Of a stretch of DNA of 64,000 nucleotides, positions 24,454 to 32,894 are shown in pieces. The DNA lies in assembly GCF_036067295.1 (NCBI RefSeq), contig NZ_CP107954.1, positions 2,418,001-2,482,000 of the forward strand, read 5' to 3'. This stretch comes from Kribbella sp. NBC_00382. Lineage in GTDB: Bacteria > Actinomycetota > Actinomycetes > Propionibacteriales > Kribbellaceae. Below the pieces are notes generated by a model. That model did no database searches. It was not told the origin of the DNA and saw only the letters and a list, made by a program, of their open reading frames with translations. Position numbers and translations under genes: made by a program. Position 1 is the first letter of the stretch, and every line of letters starts with the position of its first letter.

Positions 24454-25695
24454 ATGGCGAGCAAGACGAGCTATCGGGATGTGTTTCAGGTTCGAGAGTT
24501 TCGGGTGATGTGGCTGGCTGAGTTGCAGTCGGTGGCTGGGGATCAGTTGGCTCGGGTGGCGTTGTCGATGTTGGTGTTCACCGATACCGGGTCGGCGGCC
24601 TTGACCGGGCTCACCTATGCGTTGACGTTCGTGCCTTCGCTGCTCGGCGGGATCTTTCTGACCGGGCTGGCGGATCGGTTTCCGCGGCGTGAGTTGATCA
24701 TGTGGATCGACGGGCTGCGCGGATGTCTGGTGCTGCTGGTGGCGATCCCGGTGATGCCGTTCTGGTTGTTGTGCGTGCTGGTCGGGATCGTGTCGTTGCT
24801 CCAGCCGGTGTTCAAATCGGCGCAGGTCGCGCTGCTGCCCGAGGTACTGGGTGAGGGACGGTTCGCCACCGGGATGGCGATCCGGAGTATCACCATTCAG
24901 TCCGCCCAGATGGCAGGGTTCGCGGGCGGCGGGCTGTTGATCGCGCTCTTCAACCCGTACGTCGTACTGGCGATCGACGCCGTCACCTTCTTCGGCTCCG
25001 CGTTCCTGATCCGCTCCGGACTGAAGCCACGTCCGGCAGCCGACCGAGGAGGTGCGGATGGTGGTACCGGCGTACGGCGATCGTGGCGGGCGTCGGCCGG
25101 GGAGACCTGGGGACTGTTGTTCGCGGATCGCGGGATGCGTGCACTAGTCCTGATGCTCTGGCTGATGGCGCTCGTCGCGGTCTACGAGGGGATGGCTGCG
25201 CCGTACGCCGCTGTGTTCGGCGGCAGCTCGGTGATGGTCGGGCTGATCCTGGCCGCCGATCCGCTGGGGAGTGTGATCGGGGCGTTCCTGTTCAGCAAGT
25301 ACGTTCCCGAGGAACGGCGGCCGAAGTTGCTCGGGCCGCTCTCGATTCTGGCGGCCGCTCCGGTGGCGGTGTGCCTGCTGCGGCCGGGGCTGGTGGCGTC
25401 GATCATCTTGTTCGTGGTGGCCGGTGGGTTCGGCACGATTGTCGTGATGCAGACGACGACGTCGATGACGGTCATGCTGCCGGATGCGCGGCGTGGGCAG
25501 GCGATCGGCATGTCCAACTCGGGGCTGACCACGGCGACCGGCGTCAGCCCGCTCTTCGCCGGAGTACTGGCCGACAAGACCGATGCGGTCCAGGCGGTGG
25601 GTTGGTTCGGCGCGGCCGGTGTACTCGCCGCGATCCCGCTCGCCGTCCTCTGGCAGCGTGCGAACCAGTCGGAGTCTGTCCCAGCGACCGATTGA
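24454..25695 (+). CDS. MFS transporter (drug-efflux/enterobactin-exporter-like)
   Basis: 413 residues with twelve predicted membrane segments. The family pattern ends the first half with ALLPEVLGEGRFATGMAIRS, and the loop between helices 2 and 3 carries GLADRFPRRELIMWIDGLRG, a variant of the MFS-A motif. This is typical of the EntS/macrolide-efflux branch. I chose ATG 24454 because the protein begins there with the familiar YRDVFQVREFRVMWLAEL; an in-frame ATG at 24412 would add 14 residues from the preceding repeat region. The substrate is unknown. Confidence 0.9.
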   Translation: MASKTSYRDVFQVREFRVMWLAELQSVAGDQLARVALSMLVFTDTGSAALTGLTYALTFVPSLLGGIFLTGLADRFPRRELIMWIDGLRGCLVLLVAIPVMPFWLLCVLVGIVSLLQPVFKSAQVALLPEVLGEGRFATGMAIRSITIQSAQMAGFAGGGLLIALFNPYVVLAIDAVTFFGSAFLIRSGLKPRPAADRGGADGGTGVRRSWRASAGETWGLLFADRGMRALVLMLWLMALVAVYEGMAAPYAAVFGGSSVMVGLILAADPLGSVIGAFLFSKYVPEERRPKLLGPLSILAAAPVAVCLLRPGLVASIILFVVAGGFGTIVVMQTTTSMTVMLPDARRGQAIGMSNSGLTTATGVSPLFAGVLADKTDAVQAVGWFGAAGVLAAIPLAVLWQRANQSESVPATD

Positions 25696-25731
25696 TACAA
25701 CTTCCACTGAATACAGCTTTCGATGTACAGT
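25695..25731 (+). promoter_or_regulatory. Candidate promoter and operator of the CmtR-like gene
   Basis: A direct repeat, ATACAACTTCC (25695-25705) and ATACAGCTTTC (25711-25721), has a 16-base period. TACAGT (25726-25731) could be a -10 box. Seven bases then separate it from the GTG start at 25739, so the transcript is probably leaderless. ArsR-type repressors typically bind over such promoter elements. Confidence 0.45.
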
Positions 25732-25738
25732 CGCGGCT

Positions 25739-26068
25739 GTGGACACGATCAGTCGTAGCGAGGTGCTGGCTCGGTTCGGTCATGCGCTGTCGGATCCGAC
25801 CAGGACGCAGGTGATGCTGGTCCTGACCGAAGGCGCGAGCTACCCGGCTGACTTGGCTGAGCGGATCGGCGTCAGTCGGCAGTCGCTCTCCAATCACTTG
25901 GCTTGTCTTCGTGGTTGCGGTCTGGTGGTCGCAGAACCCGAAGGCCGGCGGACCCGCTACGAACTGTCCGACCCAGCTCTCGGTACCGCCCTCGCTCAAC
26001 TCCTCAACGTCGTCCTGGCAGTCGACCCTGCCTGCTGCCGCCCCGACGCAACAGGTGAGTGCCGATGA
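25739..26068 (+). CDS. CmtR-like ArsR-family metal sensor (Cd/Pb type)
   Basis: 109 residues, an ArsR winged helix closely resembling mycobacterial CmtR. The recognition-helix region SNHLACLRGCGLVV provides Cys56 and Cys60, and the C-terminus adds Cys99-Cys100 and Cys108. In CmtR, Cys57, Cys61 and Cys102 bind Cd(II) or Pb(II), so the metal site appears conserved with an extra cysteine. It probably represses its own operon until metal binds. The next gene, a metal exporter, overlaps by ATGA. The start is a GTG with no Shine-Dalgarno sequence. Confidence 0.92.
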   Translation: MDTISRSEVLARFGHALSDPTRTQVMLVLTEGASYPADLAERIGVSRQSLSNHLACLRGCGLVVAEPEGRRTRYELSDPALGTALAQLLNVVLAVDPACCRPDATGECR

Positions 26069-26793
26069 CCGAAGCCACAAACACCCCTCGCCAGCTCCCC
26101 GCGATCGGCGAGCCACGTCTCCTCCCTCTTGCCACTCCACAGCCGTCTGCGGCGGAGGTCGCGAGGCGTCGGCAGTTGGGGCGGCGGGCTCAGGTGCTGG
26201 CTGGGGTAAGCGTTAGTTACAACGTGGTCGAGGCTGGAGTGGCGATTGCTGCCGGCACTGTCTCGGGGTCGGTGGCGTTGGTCGGGTTCGGGTTGGACTC
26301 GATAGTCGAGGTCGCCAGTGGGCTGATCATCTTGTGGCAGTTCCGGAGTCCGATGCCGGAGACGAGAGAGCGCCGGGCGCTGCGGCTGATCGCGTTGTCG
26401 TTCTTCGGGCTCGCGCTGTACGTCTCCATCGAGTCCGTACGATCCTTGCTCACCGGTTCGACCCCCGACTCCTCGACGGTGGGGATCGGCCTGGCCATCG
26501 CCTCGCTGATCGTCATGCCGGTGCTGTCGGCCGCGCAACGGCGTACCGGCAAAGCTCTGCAATCCAACGCGGTAGTTGCCGACGGCACCCAAACCCTGCT
26601 GTGCACCTACTTGTCAGCGGTGCTCCTGGTAGGCCTCGTGCTCAACGCGACGCTCGGCTGGTCCTGGGCGGATCCGATCGCCGGACTTGTCATCGCCGCG
26701 ATTGCCCTGCGCGAAGGAATCCAAGCCTGGCAAGGCAAAGGCTGCTGCGCCCCCAACAGCACAGCCCACGCCTGCGAAGACGGCTGCTGCTGA
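26065..26793 (+). CDS. CDF-like cation-efflux membrane protein with Cys-rich tail
   Basis: 242 residues. Membrane helices include VSYNVVEAGVAI and GFGLDSIVEVASG (the cation-diffusion metal site normally contains such Asp residues), and a second half with SNAVVADGTQTLLC and DPIAGLVIAA. The C-terminus is cysteine-rich (GKGCCAPNSTAHACEDGCC), suitable for binding soft metals. It is coupled to the CmtR-like sensor, so cadmium, lead or zinc export is the likely role. ATG 26065 is chosen over GTG 26059. Its stop abuts the convergent AAA ATPase stop with no spacer. Confidence 0.9.
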   Translation: MTEATNTPRQLPAIGEPRLLPLATPQPSAAEVARRRQLGRRAQVLAGVSVSYNVVEAGVAIAAGTVSGSVALVGFGLDSIVEVASGLIILWQFRSPMPETRERRALRLIALSFFGLALYVSIESVRSLLTGSTPDSSTVGIGLAIASLIVMPVLSAAQRRTGKALQSNAVVADGTQTLLCTYLSAVLLVGLVLNATLGWSWADPIAGLVIAAIALREGIQAWQGKGCCAPNSTAHACEDGCC

Positions 26794-28122
26794 CTATCCG
26801 TTGACCCGGAACGTAGTGTTCCCGACCTGCCGGGTAGAGGTGACCCTGCCCGGCACATGCTGCCCAACCGGCTGAGTGATCGCCGGCGCCGGCGTACCAG
26901 GCAAGGCGACTCCAGAATGCGCGGCCGACTGCCCAACCCGCGTCTGGACCCAGTCCTGCAACCCGGGATCAGCCAGCGATACCCGCGACCCGTTCGGGCT
27001 CTCCCGCAGCATCCCGCGAGCAACCAACCCTTGCCGCGCCGCATCCACCTCTTGCCACTTGCCCGGCCCGGCCGCCTGCGTCTCGCCCGCCATCGCCATT
27101 CCGCGCGGTCCCCGTACTGCGACCTTCGCCAGCAACTCCTTCTCCGCCGGCGAGCAAGTGTTCCAAGCAGCCTGGTAGAACACCCGAGCCTGATCGTTCA
27201 CCCGAGCCGTCGCCGCCTTCGCCACATCGACCGTGATCCCCTGCGGCGGCTGCGCGAACTGCAGCGCCGTCTCGGACAGATCCCGCAACCGGCTCGGACT
27301 GCCATTGGCCGACTTGAGCAGGTTGTCCACCGCCTCCGCCTGGTACGGAATCCCGTGCCGGCGCAGCGGATCCGTCACGGTCGGCCGCAGCTCGTCGTCC
27401 ATCAGCGGCGCACATTCCCGTACGTCGAAACGCCCCGTGACACCAGTAGCGATCCCGGACATCCCACCGGACGCAGCCATCAGCCGAGTCGCAGCCATCT
27501 CGCCACCCGCCCCGACGAGGTACACCCGCTGCCCCTTGCGCTCCAGATGCGCCGACAACTCGGTCAATGCCGCCAGATCCCGCTCGGACGCGACATCGAG
27601 ATTGTCGACCATCAGCATCACCGGCTGGCCCTTCTTGGCGGCCAGCTCGCCAAGGTTGTCGGCGAGCTGATTGAGCGTGCTGCCGACCCCGTCCTTGCCC
27701 GGCGCCTCCCATTGCTTCTTCACCACCGCTTGCACCGGCGCGACCCCGAAACGCAGTTCGGCGCCGCGTTGCTCGCTGCGGCTGCGCTGGGTGAGGTCCC
27801 GAAGCGTCTTCTTCAGCTTGCGCAGCGCGAAGTACCCGTGCTGTTTGCGAAGCCCACCGAGATCCTCGCTGACCGCCCGGACGAACCGGTTCTCCAGCGG
27901 CTCCCGCGGAGACGCGTCGACCCGGACGGCGATCCAGCCTCGCTGCTGCGCAAAGGCCTGCGCGCGGTCCAGTTCGAGGCTCTTGCCCATCCCGGGCGCG
28001 CCGGTGAACAGCACCGAGTTGCCCTCGGGTTCGCGCAGGTCGAGCGAGATCGGCCGGCCCAGCCGATCGGTCCGGGTGACCATGGAGGCCGGGCGCCGGG
28101 GCGTGCCGAAGACGCGACTCAT
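26794..28122 (-). CDS. AAA-family ATPase (Orc1/Cdc6-like fold), unknown role
   Basis: About 442 residues from ATG 28122; a GTG at 28155 would add eleven residues. Walker A is GAPGMGKS near residue 40 and Walker B is PVMLMVDNLD near 170, followed by a sensor-like VYLVGAG and a winged-helix-like C-terminal third ending in a proline-rich tail. The build resembles AAA_16/Orc1-like ATPases used for signalling or phage-type functions. It stands alone, divergent from a secreted-protein pair. I cannot name its partner. Confidence 0.75.
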   Translation of the reverse strand: MSRVFGTPRRPASMVTRTDRLGRPISLDLREPEGNSVLFTGAPGMGKSLELDRAQAFAQQRGWIAVRVDASPREPLENRFVRAVSEDLGGLRKQHGYFALRKLKKTLRDLTQRSRSEQRGAELRFGVAPVQAVVKKQWEAPGKDGVGSTLNQLADNLGELAAKKGQPVMLMVDNLDVASERDLAALTELSAHLERKGQRVYLVGAGGEMAATRLMAASGGMSGIATGVTGRFDVRECAPLMDDELRPTVTDPLRRHGIPYQAEAVDNLLKSANGSPSRLRDLSETALQFAQPPQGITVDVAKAATARVNDQARVFYQAAWNTCSPAEKELLAKVAVRGPRGMAMAGETQAAGPGKWQEVDAARQGLVARGMLRESPNGSRVSLADPGLQDWVQTRVGQSAAHSGVALPGTPAPAITQPVGQHVPGRVTSTRQVGNTTFRVNG

Positions 28123-28327
28123 GCACCCAGCCAACGCCGTGCAGCGGGCCGGCACGCGATCTCCAGATGAACATCCGGACAGCCGGCGCTGAACCCCTCA
28201 GAACACTTGATGCGGCCGGAAGCCGAAAAGTTGCGCTCAATAGCCAACTAATTCTTTTTCACCGGAAATACCCAGAATAATTCACCGTACCCTGGGATGT
28301 TTGCTCTTCCCGTGCCATTCTGCGCAA

Positions 28328-29395
28328 ATGAGCACAAGGTTTCGGATGGCAATAACCGCATTGGCAGGAATGGTGTCGATACTGGTGGCGGCGCCCGCCA
28401 CAGCGATGCCCACGGCGGCTCAGTCGCCCGACCCGAGGCTGACCGTCACGGCCGTGACGCTGGGCCGGACGGCGGTCGCCGTCTCCGGCCTCAACCGGGT
28501 CTCAGTGCCGGTCACGGTCAAGGCGGGCTACAACTCCGACGACCCGATCTATGCGAACACCCTGCTGAACGTGTTCCTGCAGCGGACCGGTGGGATCGGC
28601 GCGGTCCCGCTGATGGTCGCCGGACACCTGACCCGTACCGCCGGAACGCTGAAGAACGGCACCTGGACCGGCACCGTCGACGTGCCCTCGACCGCGAACG
28701 GGACCTTCCACGTGTTCGGCGTGCTGGCCGGCGAAACCCTTGACGGCTCGGACGGCAGCTCGACCACCGAGACGCTCTTCAACGGGCCGAACATCGCGGT
28801 CACCGGGCTGCACCAGCCGAAGCTCGGCGTCTCGGTGATCCCGAGGGTGGTGCCGTTCGGCTCGGGCTTCCAGGTCAAGGCCGCCATCTACGACTCGACG
28901 ACCGGCAAGCCCTACAGCAGCCGGATCCTGCTCCAGATCGCGAACGAACATCTGTGCATCGAGTACGACGCCGGCTCGAAGTACACCGATGCCGCCGGCA
29001 TTCTGTTCGCTTCCTTCCCGGCCGCTGCCGCTGACTACGTGACCTGTGTCCGGGTGCGCGGCAAGTTCTTCGACACCCTGGGGACAACCTTCGTCGTGCG
29101 CCGGCCCGGCATCGTCAGCGCCGTCCCGTCGAAGACCAGCGCGAAGGTCGGCACGATCGTCCCGGTCAACGGCTCCGTGCGCGGTGCACCGGCCGGCTGT
29201 GCGGTTGTCCTACAGCGCCTGTACGCCGGAACGCAATGGCGCGGCGTGAGTACCGGAATTGTCCGCAGCAGCGGCCGCCTCACCGTCAATGCTCAACCGC
29301 CGTACGTCGGCAACGTCAGCTACCGGGTCTCCTTGCCGACCTGCAACAACTACCAAGCCGGAGTCAGCAAGACCTTCGTGATCAGGGGAATCTGA
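28328..29395 (+). CDS. Secreted protein of unknown function, tandem paralogue 1
   Basis: 355 residues from ATG 28328. A Sec signal peptide ends near residue 26 (AAPATA). The mature part is beta-rich and repetitive, with LTVTAVTLGRTAVAVSG near the start, NGTWTGTVDVPSTANGTF in the middle and a final Ig-like stretch VGNVSYRVSLPTC. I recognise no catalytic motif. The neighbouring gene encodes a clear paralogue of the same length and layout. An AT-rich region lies upstream, between this gene and the divergent ATPase. Confidence 0.85.
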   Translation: MSTRFRMAITALAGMVSILVAAPATAMPTAAQSPDPRLTVTAVTLGRTAVAVSGLNRVSVPVTVKAGYNSDDPIYANTLLNVFLQRTGGIGAVPLMVAGHLTRTAGTLKNGTWTGTVDVPSTANGTFHVFGVLAGETLDGSDGSSTTETLFNGPNIAVTGLHQPKLGVSVIPRVVPFGSGFQVKAAIYDSTTGKPYSSRILLQIANEHLCIEYDAGSKYTDAAGILFASFPAAAADYVTCVRVRGKFFDTLGTTFVVRRPGIVSAVPSKTSAKVGTIVPVNGSVRGAPAGCAVVLQRLYAGTQWRGVSTGIVRSSGRLTVNAQPPYVGNVSYRVSLPTCNNYQAGVSKTFVIRGI

Positions 29396-30456
29396 TGCGC
29401 ATTCGAAGTACTCGGGCGGTGATCGCGGCGCTGGCCGTGATCGGGTCGGCGCTGGTCGCGTTGCCCGCGGCGCAAGCGATGCCGCCGGATCCGGACCTGT
29501 CGGTGACGAGCGTGACGCTGGCGCGTACGTCGGTCGCCGTCTCGGGGATGAACCTCTACCCGGTACCAGTGACGCTCAAGGCCAGCTACCCGCCGAGTAG
29601 TCCGCCGACCGCCCACAAGGTTCTCGCGGTCATTCTCGAGCGCTCGGGCGGTGTCGGTCCGCTCAACCTGATCGTCGCCGGAAACCTGGTGCGGACCGTC
29701 GGTACGGCGCAGAACGGTACCTGGACGGGCAATCTCAACGTCCCGTCGACGGCCAACGGAACCTTCAAGGTCAGCGGGGTGGTCGAGGGGGACAGCTACA
29801 CCGGCGATGACGGCAGCAAGCCCGGCCCGACCTCGTTCGCGGGCCCGAGCATCGCGATCCGTGGCGTCCACATCCCGAAGATCGGTGTCTCGGTGGTCCC
29901 GCGAGTGGTGCCCTTCAACGCGGCGTACCAAGTCAGAGCTGCCATCTACGACTCCGCGACCGGTAAGGCCTACGGGACCCGCATCCTGTTGCAGGTCGTC
30001 CGGAGCAACCTCTGCGCCGAGTACGACGCCGGATCCAAATACACGAACACGGCCGGGCTCCTGGTCACGAACTTCGAGGGCTCGGGGGGAGACGTCAACC
30101 ATTGCGTCCGCGTCCGCGGTCCGTACGTGGACCAGCTGGCCTTCCACTTCTACCCGCTCCGGCCGGGCATCGTCAGCGCCGCACCGGTGAAGACGAGCGC
30201 GCCCGTCGGCGAGGTTGTACTCGTCAACGGTTCTGTCAAAGGGGCGTACTTTCCGACGCCGCGCCCGGTGACACTGCAGCGGCTCTACGGTTCCGTGTGG
30301 CGCGGGGTCAGCAGTTCGACGGTTCGGCAGAGTGGCCGGATCACGCTGACGGCGCAGCCGCCGTCGGTCGGGAACTTCACTTACCGGGTGTACCTGCCGG
30401 CCTTCGCCTATTACCAAGCCGGAGCCAGCAAGACCTTCGTGATCCGCGGGACCTGA
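29395..30456 (+). CDS. Secreted protein of unknown function, tandem paralogue 2
   Basis: 353 residues starting one base inside the preceding stop (TGATG). The Sec signal ends near residue 28 (PAAQA). Matching blocks in the two proteins include GTWTGNLNVPSTANGTF, VVPRVVPFN, CAEYDAGSKYTNTAG and the terminal YYQAGASKTFVIRGT. This is a tandem duplication with divergence. The cysteines around residues 205-245 (CAEYDAG and CVRVRG) are conserved between the two and may form a disulphide. Function unknown; adhesive or matrix roles would suit the Ig-like ending. Confidence 0.85.
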   Translation: MRIRSTRAVIAALAVIGSALVALPAAQAMPPDPDLSVTSVTLARTSVAVSGMNLYPVPVTLKASYPPSSPPTAHKVLAVILERSGGVGPLNLIVAGNLVRTVGTAQNGTWTGNLNVPSTANGTFKVSGVVEGDSYTGDDGSKPGPTSFAGPSIAIRGVHIPKIGVSVVPRVVPFNAAYQVRAAIYDSATGKAYGTRILLQVVRSNLCAEYDAGSKYTNTAGLLVTNFEGSGGDVNHCVRVRGPYVDQLAFHFYPLRPGIVSAAPVKTSAPVGEVVLVNGSVKGAYFPTPRPVTLQRLYGSVWRGVSSSTVRQSGRITLTAQPPSVGNFTYRVYLPAFAYYQAGASKTFVIRGT

Positions 30457-30476
30457 GGGCCGTTGGGCGGAGTGGG

Positions 30477-30500
30477 TTAGCCTAACTTAGGTATGCCTAA
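30477..30500 (+). promoter_or_regulatory. IdeR/DmdR iron box
   Basis: TTAGCCTAACTTAGGTATGCCTAA contains overlapping TTAGG/CCTAA inverted half-sites like the actinobacterial iron box TTAGGTTAGGCTAACCTAA. It lies about 40 bases upstream of the siderophore-interacting protein gene. Iron-dependent repression by IdeR or DmdR1 is expected. Confidence 0.85.
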
Positions 30501-30536
30501 CTCATTCCGCCCGACCGTCGAGAGGACCGTGCTCGC

Positions 30537-31367
30537 GTGAGTACCCCCGCACCCCGTAACCGCCGCGCCAAGCTGGGGGTCGTCCTCAGGACCGAGCGCG
30601 TCACCCCGCACATGATCAGGGTGGTGCTGCGTTGCGACGACTTCGTCGACAACGGCACCACCGACCACTACGTGAAGCTCCTCTTCCTGCAGCCCGGAGT
30701 GGAGTACCCGGAGCCGCTCGACATGGGTGAGGTCCGCGAGAAGCTGCCGTCCGACCAGTGGCCGACGATGCGGACGTACACCGTCCGCTCGTGGGACGAG
30801 GCCGGCAAGGAACTGACGATCGACTTCGTCCACCACGGTGACGAGGGCATCGCCGGTCCGTGGGCCGCGGCCGCTCAGCCTGGCGACAAGCTCTGGTTCA
30901 ACGGTCCCGGTGGTGCGTACTCACCGCAGGAGACCGCCGCCTGGCACCTGCTGGTCGGTGACGAGAGCGCGCTGCCGGCGATCGGCGCCGCCATCGAGGG
31001 CCTCCCGGCGGGCGCGCACGCCAAGGTGTTCGTCGAGGTCGAGGACGAGACCGAGGAGCAGAAGTTCAGCGGCTCCGGCGAGGTCGAGCTGACCTACGTG
31101 CACCGCGCCGGCGCGACCGGCGAACGCGGCGACGGCCTGGTCGCGCTGGTCGAGGCGCTGGAGTTCCCGCCCGGCGACGTCCAGGTGTTCGTCCACGGCG
31201 AGGCAGGCTTCGTACTGCGGTTGCGCAAGCACCTCTTCGGCGAGCGTGGGCTCCCGCGCGGCCAAGTCTCGCTGTCCGGCTACTGGCGACTCGGCAAGAA
31301 CGAGGACGGCTGGCAGGCCGAGAAGGCCGACACCGCCCGCAAGGAACGCGAAGCCGCCGGCAACTGA
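30537..31367 (+). CDS. Siderophore-interacting protein (FAD/NAD(P)H ferric-siderophore reductase)
   Basis: 276 residues of the ViuB/YqjH family. FAD-binding residues lie in MRTYTVRSWDEAGKELTIDF (the RxYTxR motif, about residues 80-100), followed by HHGDEGIAGPWAAAAQPGD and the NAD(P)-binding half with HLLVGDESALPAIGAAI. It would reduce or release iron from imported ferric siderophores in the cytoplasm. Regulation by iron follows from the iron box just upstream. The GTG at 30537 is preceded by GAGAGG with long spacing; no other start fits. Confidence 0.95.
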   Translation: MSTPAPRNRRAKLGVVLRTERVTPHMIRVVLRCDDFVDNGTTDHYVKLLFLQPGVEYPEPLDMGEVREKLPSDQWPTMRTYTVRSWDEAGKELTIDFVHHGDEGIAGPWAAAAQPGDKLWFNGPGGAYSPQETAAWHLLVGDESALPAIGAAIEGLPAGAHAKVFVEVEDETEEQKFSGSGEVELTYVHRAGATGERGDGLVALVEALEFPPGDVQVFVHGEAGFVLRLRKHLFGERGLPRGQVSLSGYWRLGKNEDGWQAEKADTARKEREAAGN

Positions 31368-31438
31368 TCCGTCCGGCCGGATGATTCCCAGCTGCTCTGG
31401 CGTTGTCGCCTCTGGGGGACAACTTCAGAGGAGCAGAC

Positions 31439-32098
31439 GTGAAGATCGGCATCATCGGCAGCGGCAACATCGGTGGCACCCTGACCCGACGGCTGAGCGC
31501 GCTCGGTCATGACGTCTCGGTGGCGAACTCGCGCGGACCCGAGTCCCTGCGAGACCTCGCCGCCGAGACCGGCGCGACCCCGGTCGAGGTGAGCGAAGCC
31601 GCCAACGGCGCGGAGCTCGTCGTCGTGACCATTCCCGAAGGCAAGGTGCCGGCGCTGCCGGCCGGGCTGTTCGACGGTGCGGCCCAGGGGTTCGTGGTCG
31701 TTGATACAGGCAACTACTACCCGCAGCGCGACGGCCGGATCGCGGGCATCGAGGACGAGGGCCGGACCGAGAGCGCCTGGGTCGCCCAGCAGCTCGGGCA
31801 GCCGGTGATCAAGGCCTTCAACAACATCATGTCCCAGCACCTGCTGGAGAACGGCGTCGCGTCCGGCACGCCGGGCCGGATCGCGCTCCCGGTCGCCGGC
31901 GACGACCAGCAGGCCAAGGAGAAGGTGTTCCGCCTGATCGACGAGCTCGGCTTCGACGCAGTCGACACCGGCACCCTCGCCGACTCCTGGCGCCAGCAGC
32001 CGGGCTCACCGGTCTACGGCGCAGACGCAGACGCAGACGGGGTCCGCAAACTCCTCGCCGAAGCCACCCCCGACCGCCAGGCCGCCTTGAAGGGCTGA
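31439..32098 (+). CDS. NAD(P)-binding reductase, F420-dependent NADP reductase-like
   Basis: 219 residues with a Rossmann start MKIGIIGSGNIGGTLTRRL (the initial Met is encoded by GTG after GAGGAG), followed by VANSRGPESL, where NADP-specific enzymes place their phosphate-binding serine and arginine. This NADP_oxidoreductase_F420-like family includes coenzyme F420:NADP oxidoreductases and many uncharacterised relatives. The motif KAFNNIMSQHLLENG is well conserved. No F420 biosynthesis gene is in the window. Confidence 0.85.
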   Translation: MKIGIIGSGNIGGTLTRRLSALGHDVSVANSRGPESLRDLAAETGATPVEVSEAANGAELVVVTIPEGKVPALPAGLFDGAAQGFVVVDTGNYYPQRDGRIAGIEDEGRTESAWVAQQLGQPVIKAFNNIMSQHLLENGVASGTPGRIALPVAGDDQQAKEKVFRLIDELGFDAVDTGTLADSWRQQPGSPVYGADADADGVRKLLAEATPDRQAALKG

Positions 32099-32105
32099 AC
32101 CAGGT

Positions 32106-32846
32106 TCAGCGGGCCATCCGCCGTTCGAGGATCTCGGCGATGGCCGGCGCCTCGTTCTGCGGGAGTACCCAGTCCTCGCCCTGCGCTTGCAAGATGAGCG
32201 CAGGGCCGGGGCTGCTCGCCGGAGCCAGCTTCATCGCCACCGGGTACCTGAGCCGCTCAGCGCCCGACAGCGTCACCGCATGGACTCCGGTGACAGCGGC
32301 GAGCGGGTAGGACTTCTCCCGTACGGTGCTCTGTCCGTCAACGGTCTGCAGCACCATCTGCTCGTGCAACGTGACCCGGTCAGCCCCGACGGACAGCCGC
32401 AGCCGGGTCAGCCCGCGCATCCGGAAGCTCAACTCGTACTCCGAATCCGCCAGCTCCGCGATCGCCGGGCTCATCAAAGCGCGGAAGGCGTAGCGCCCGA
32501 AGCCCGAGCCGAGGATGGTACCGACGATCGTGATCGGCAGCGACCACAGCGCCAGCGAGCCAGCGCCGAGCACATCCGCATCGAACGTGGTGAACAGCGC
32601 CGTCACGCCCCCGAGCAGGAACCCGGCCTGAGGCCAGCGAGCAGGCGTGTAGCGGCTCTTCCCCAGCCGCCACCACCCGACGGCCAGCGCCGCGAGCGGA
32701 ACAAGCGCACCCACCCACTTCACCGCGCCCTCATCGGAGGACGCGGTGATCCACAGGACCAGGCCGAGGAAGATCAGCGGGATGCCGAGATAGATGAACG
32801 ACACAACCAGTTGCGCCTGCCGCTGCCTTGCCTCGAGTGAGCTCAC
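32106..32846 (-). CDS. Membrane protein of unknown function
   Basis: 246 residues from a GTG. Four hydrophobic segments occupy the first 115 residues (VSFIYLGIPLIFLGLVLWI, WVGALVPLAALAVGWW and two more). A soluble C-terminal domain follows, with the beta-rich run YPLAAVTGVHAVTLSGAERL and WVLPQNEAPAIAEIL, resembling a PH-like fold. I recognise no family by name. It is convergent with the reductase gene upstream in the window and divergent from the kinase gene. Confidence 0.8.
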   Translation of the reverse strand: MSSLEARQRQAQLVVSFIYLGIPLIFLGLVLWITASSDEGAVKWVGALVPLAALAVGWWRLGKSRYTPARWPQAGFLLGGVTALFTTFDADVLGAGSLALWSLPITIVGTILGSGFGRYAFRALMSPAIAELADSEYELSFRMRGLTRLRLSVGADRVTLHEQMVLQTVDGQSTVREKSYPLAAVTGVHAVTLSGAERLRYPVAMKLAPASSPGPALILQAQGEDWVLPQNEAPAIAEILERRMAR

Positions 32847-32894
32847 CCGGAAAACCCAAGCACAGAGACCGACAGGCTCCTAAAGTTGCCAGCG

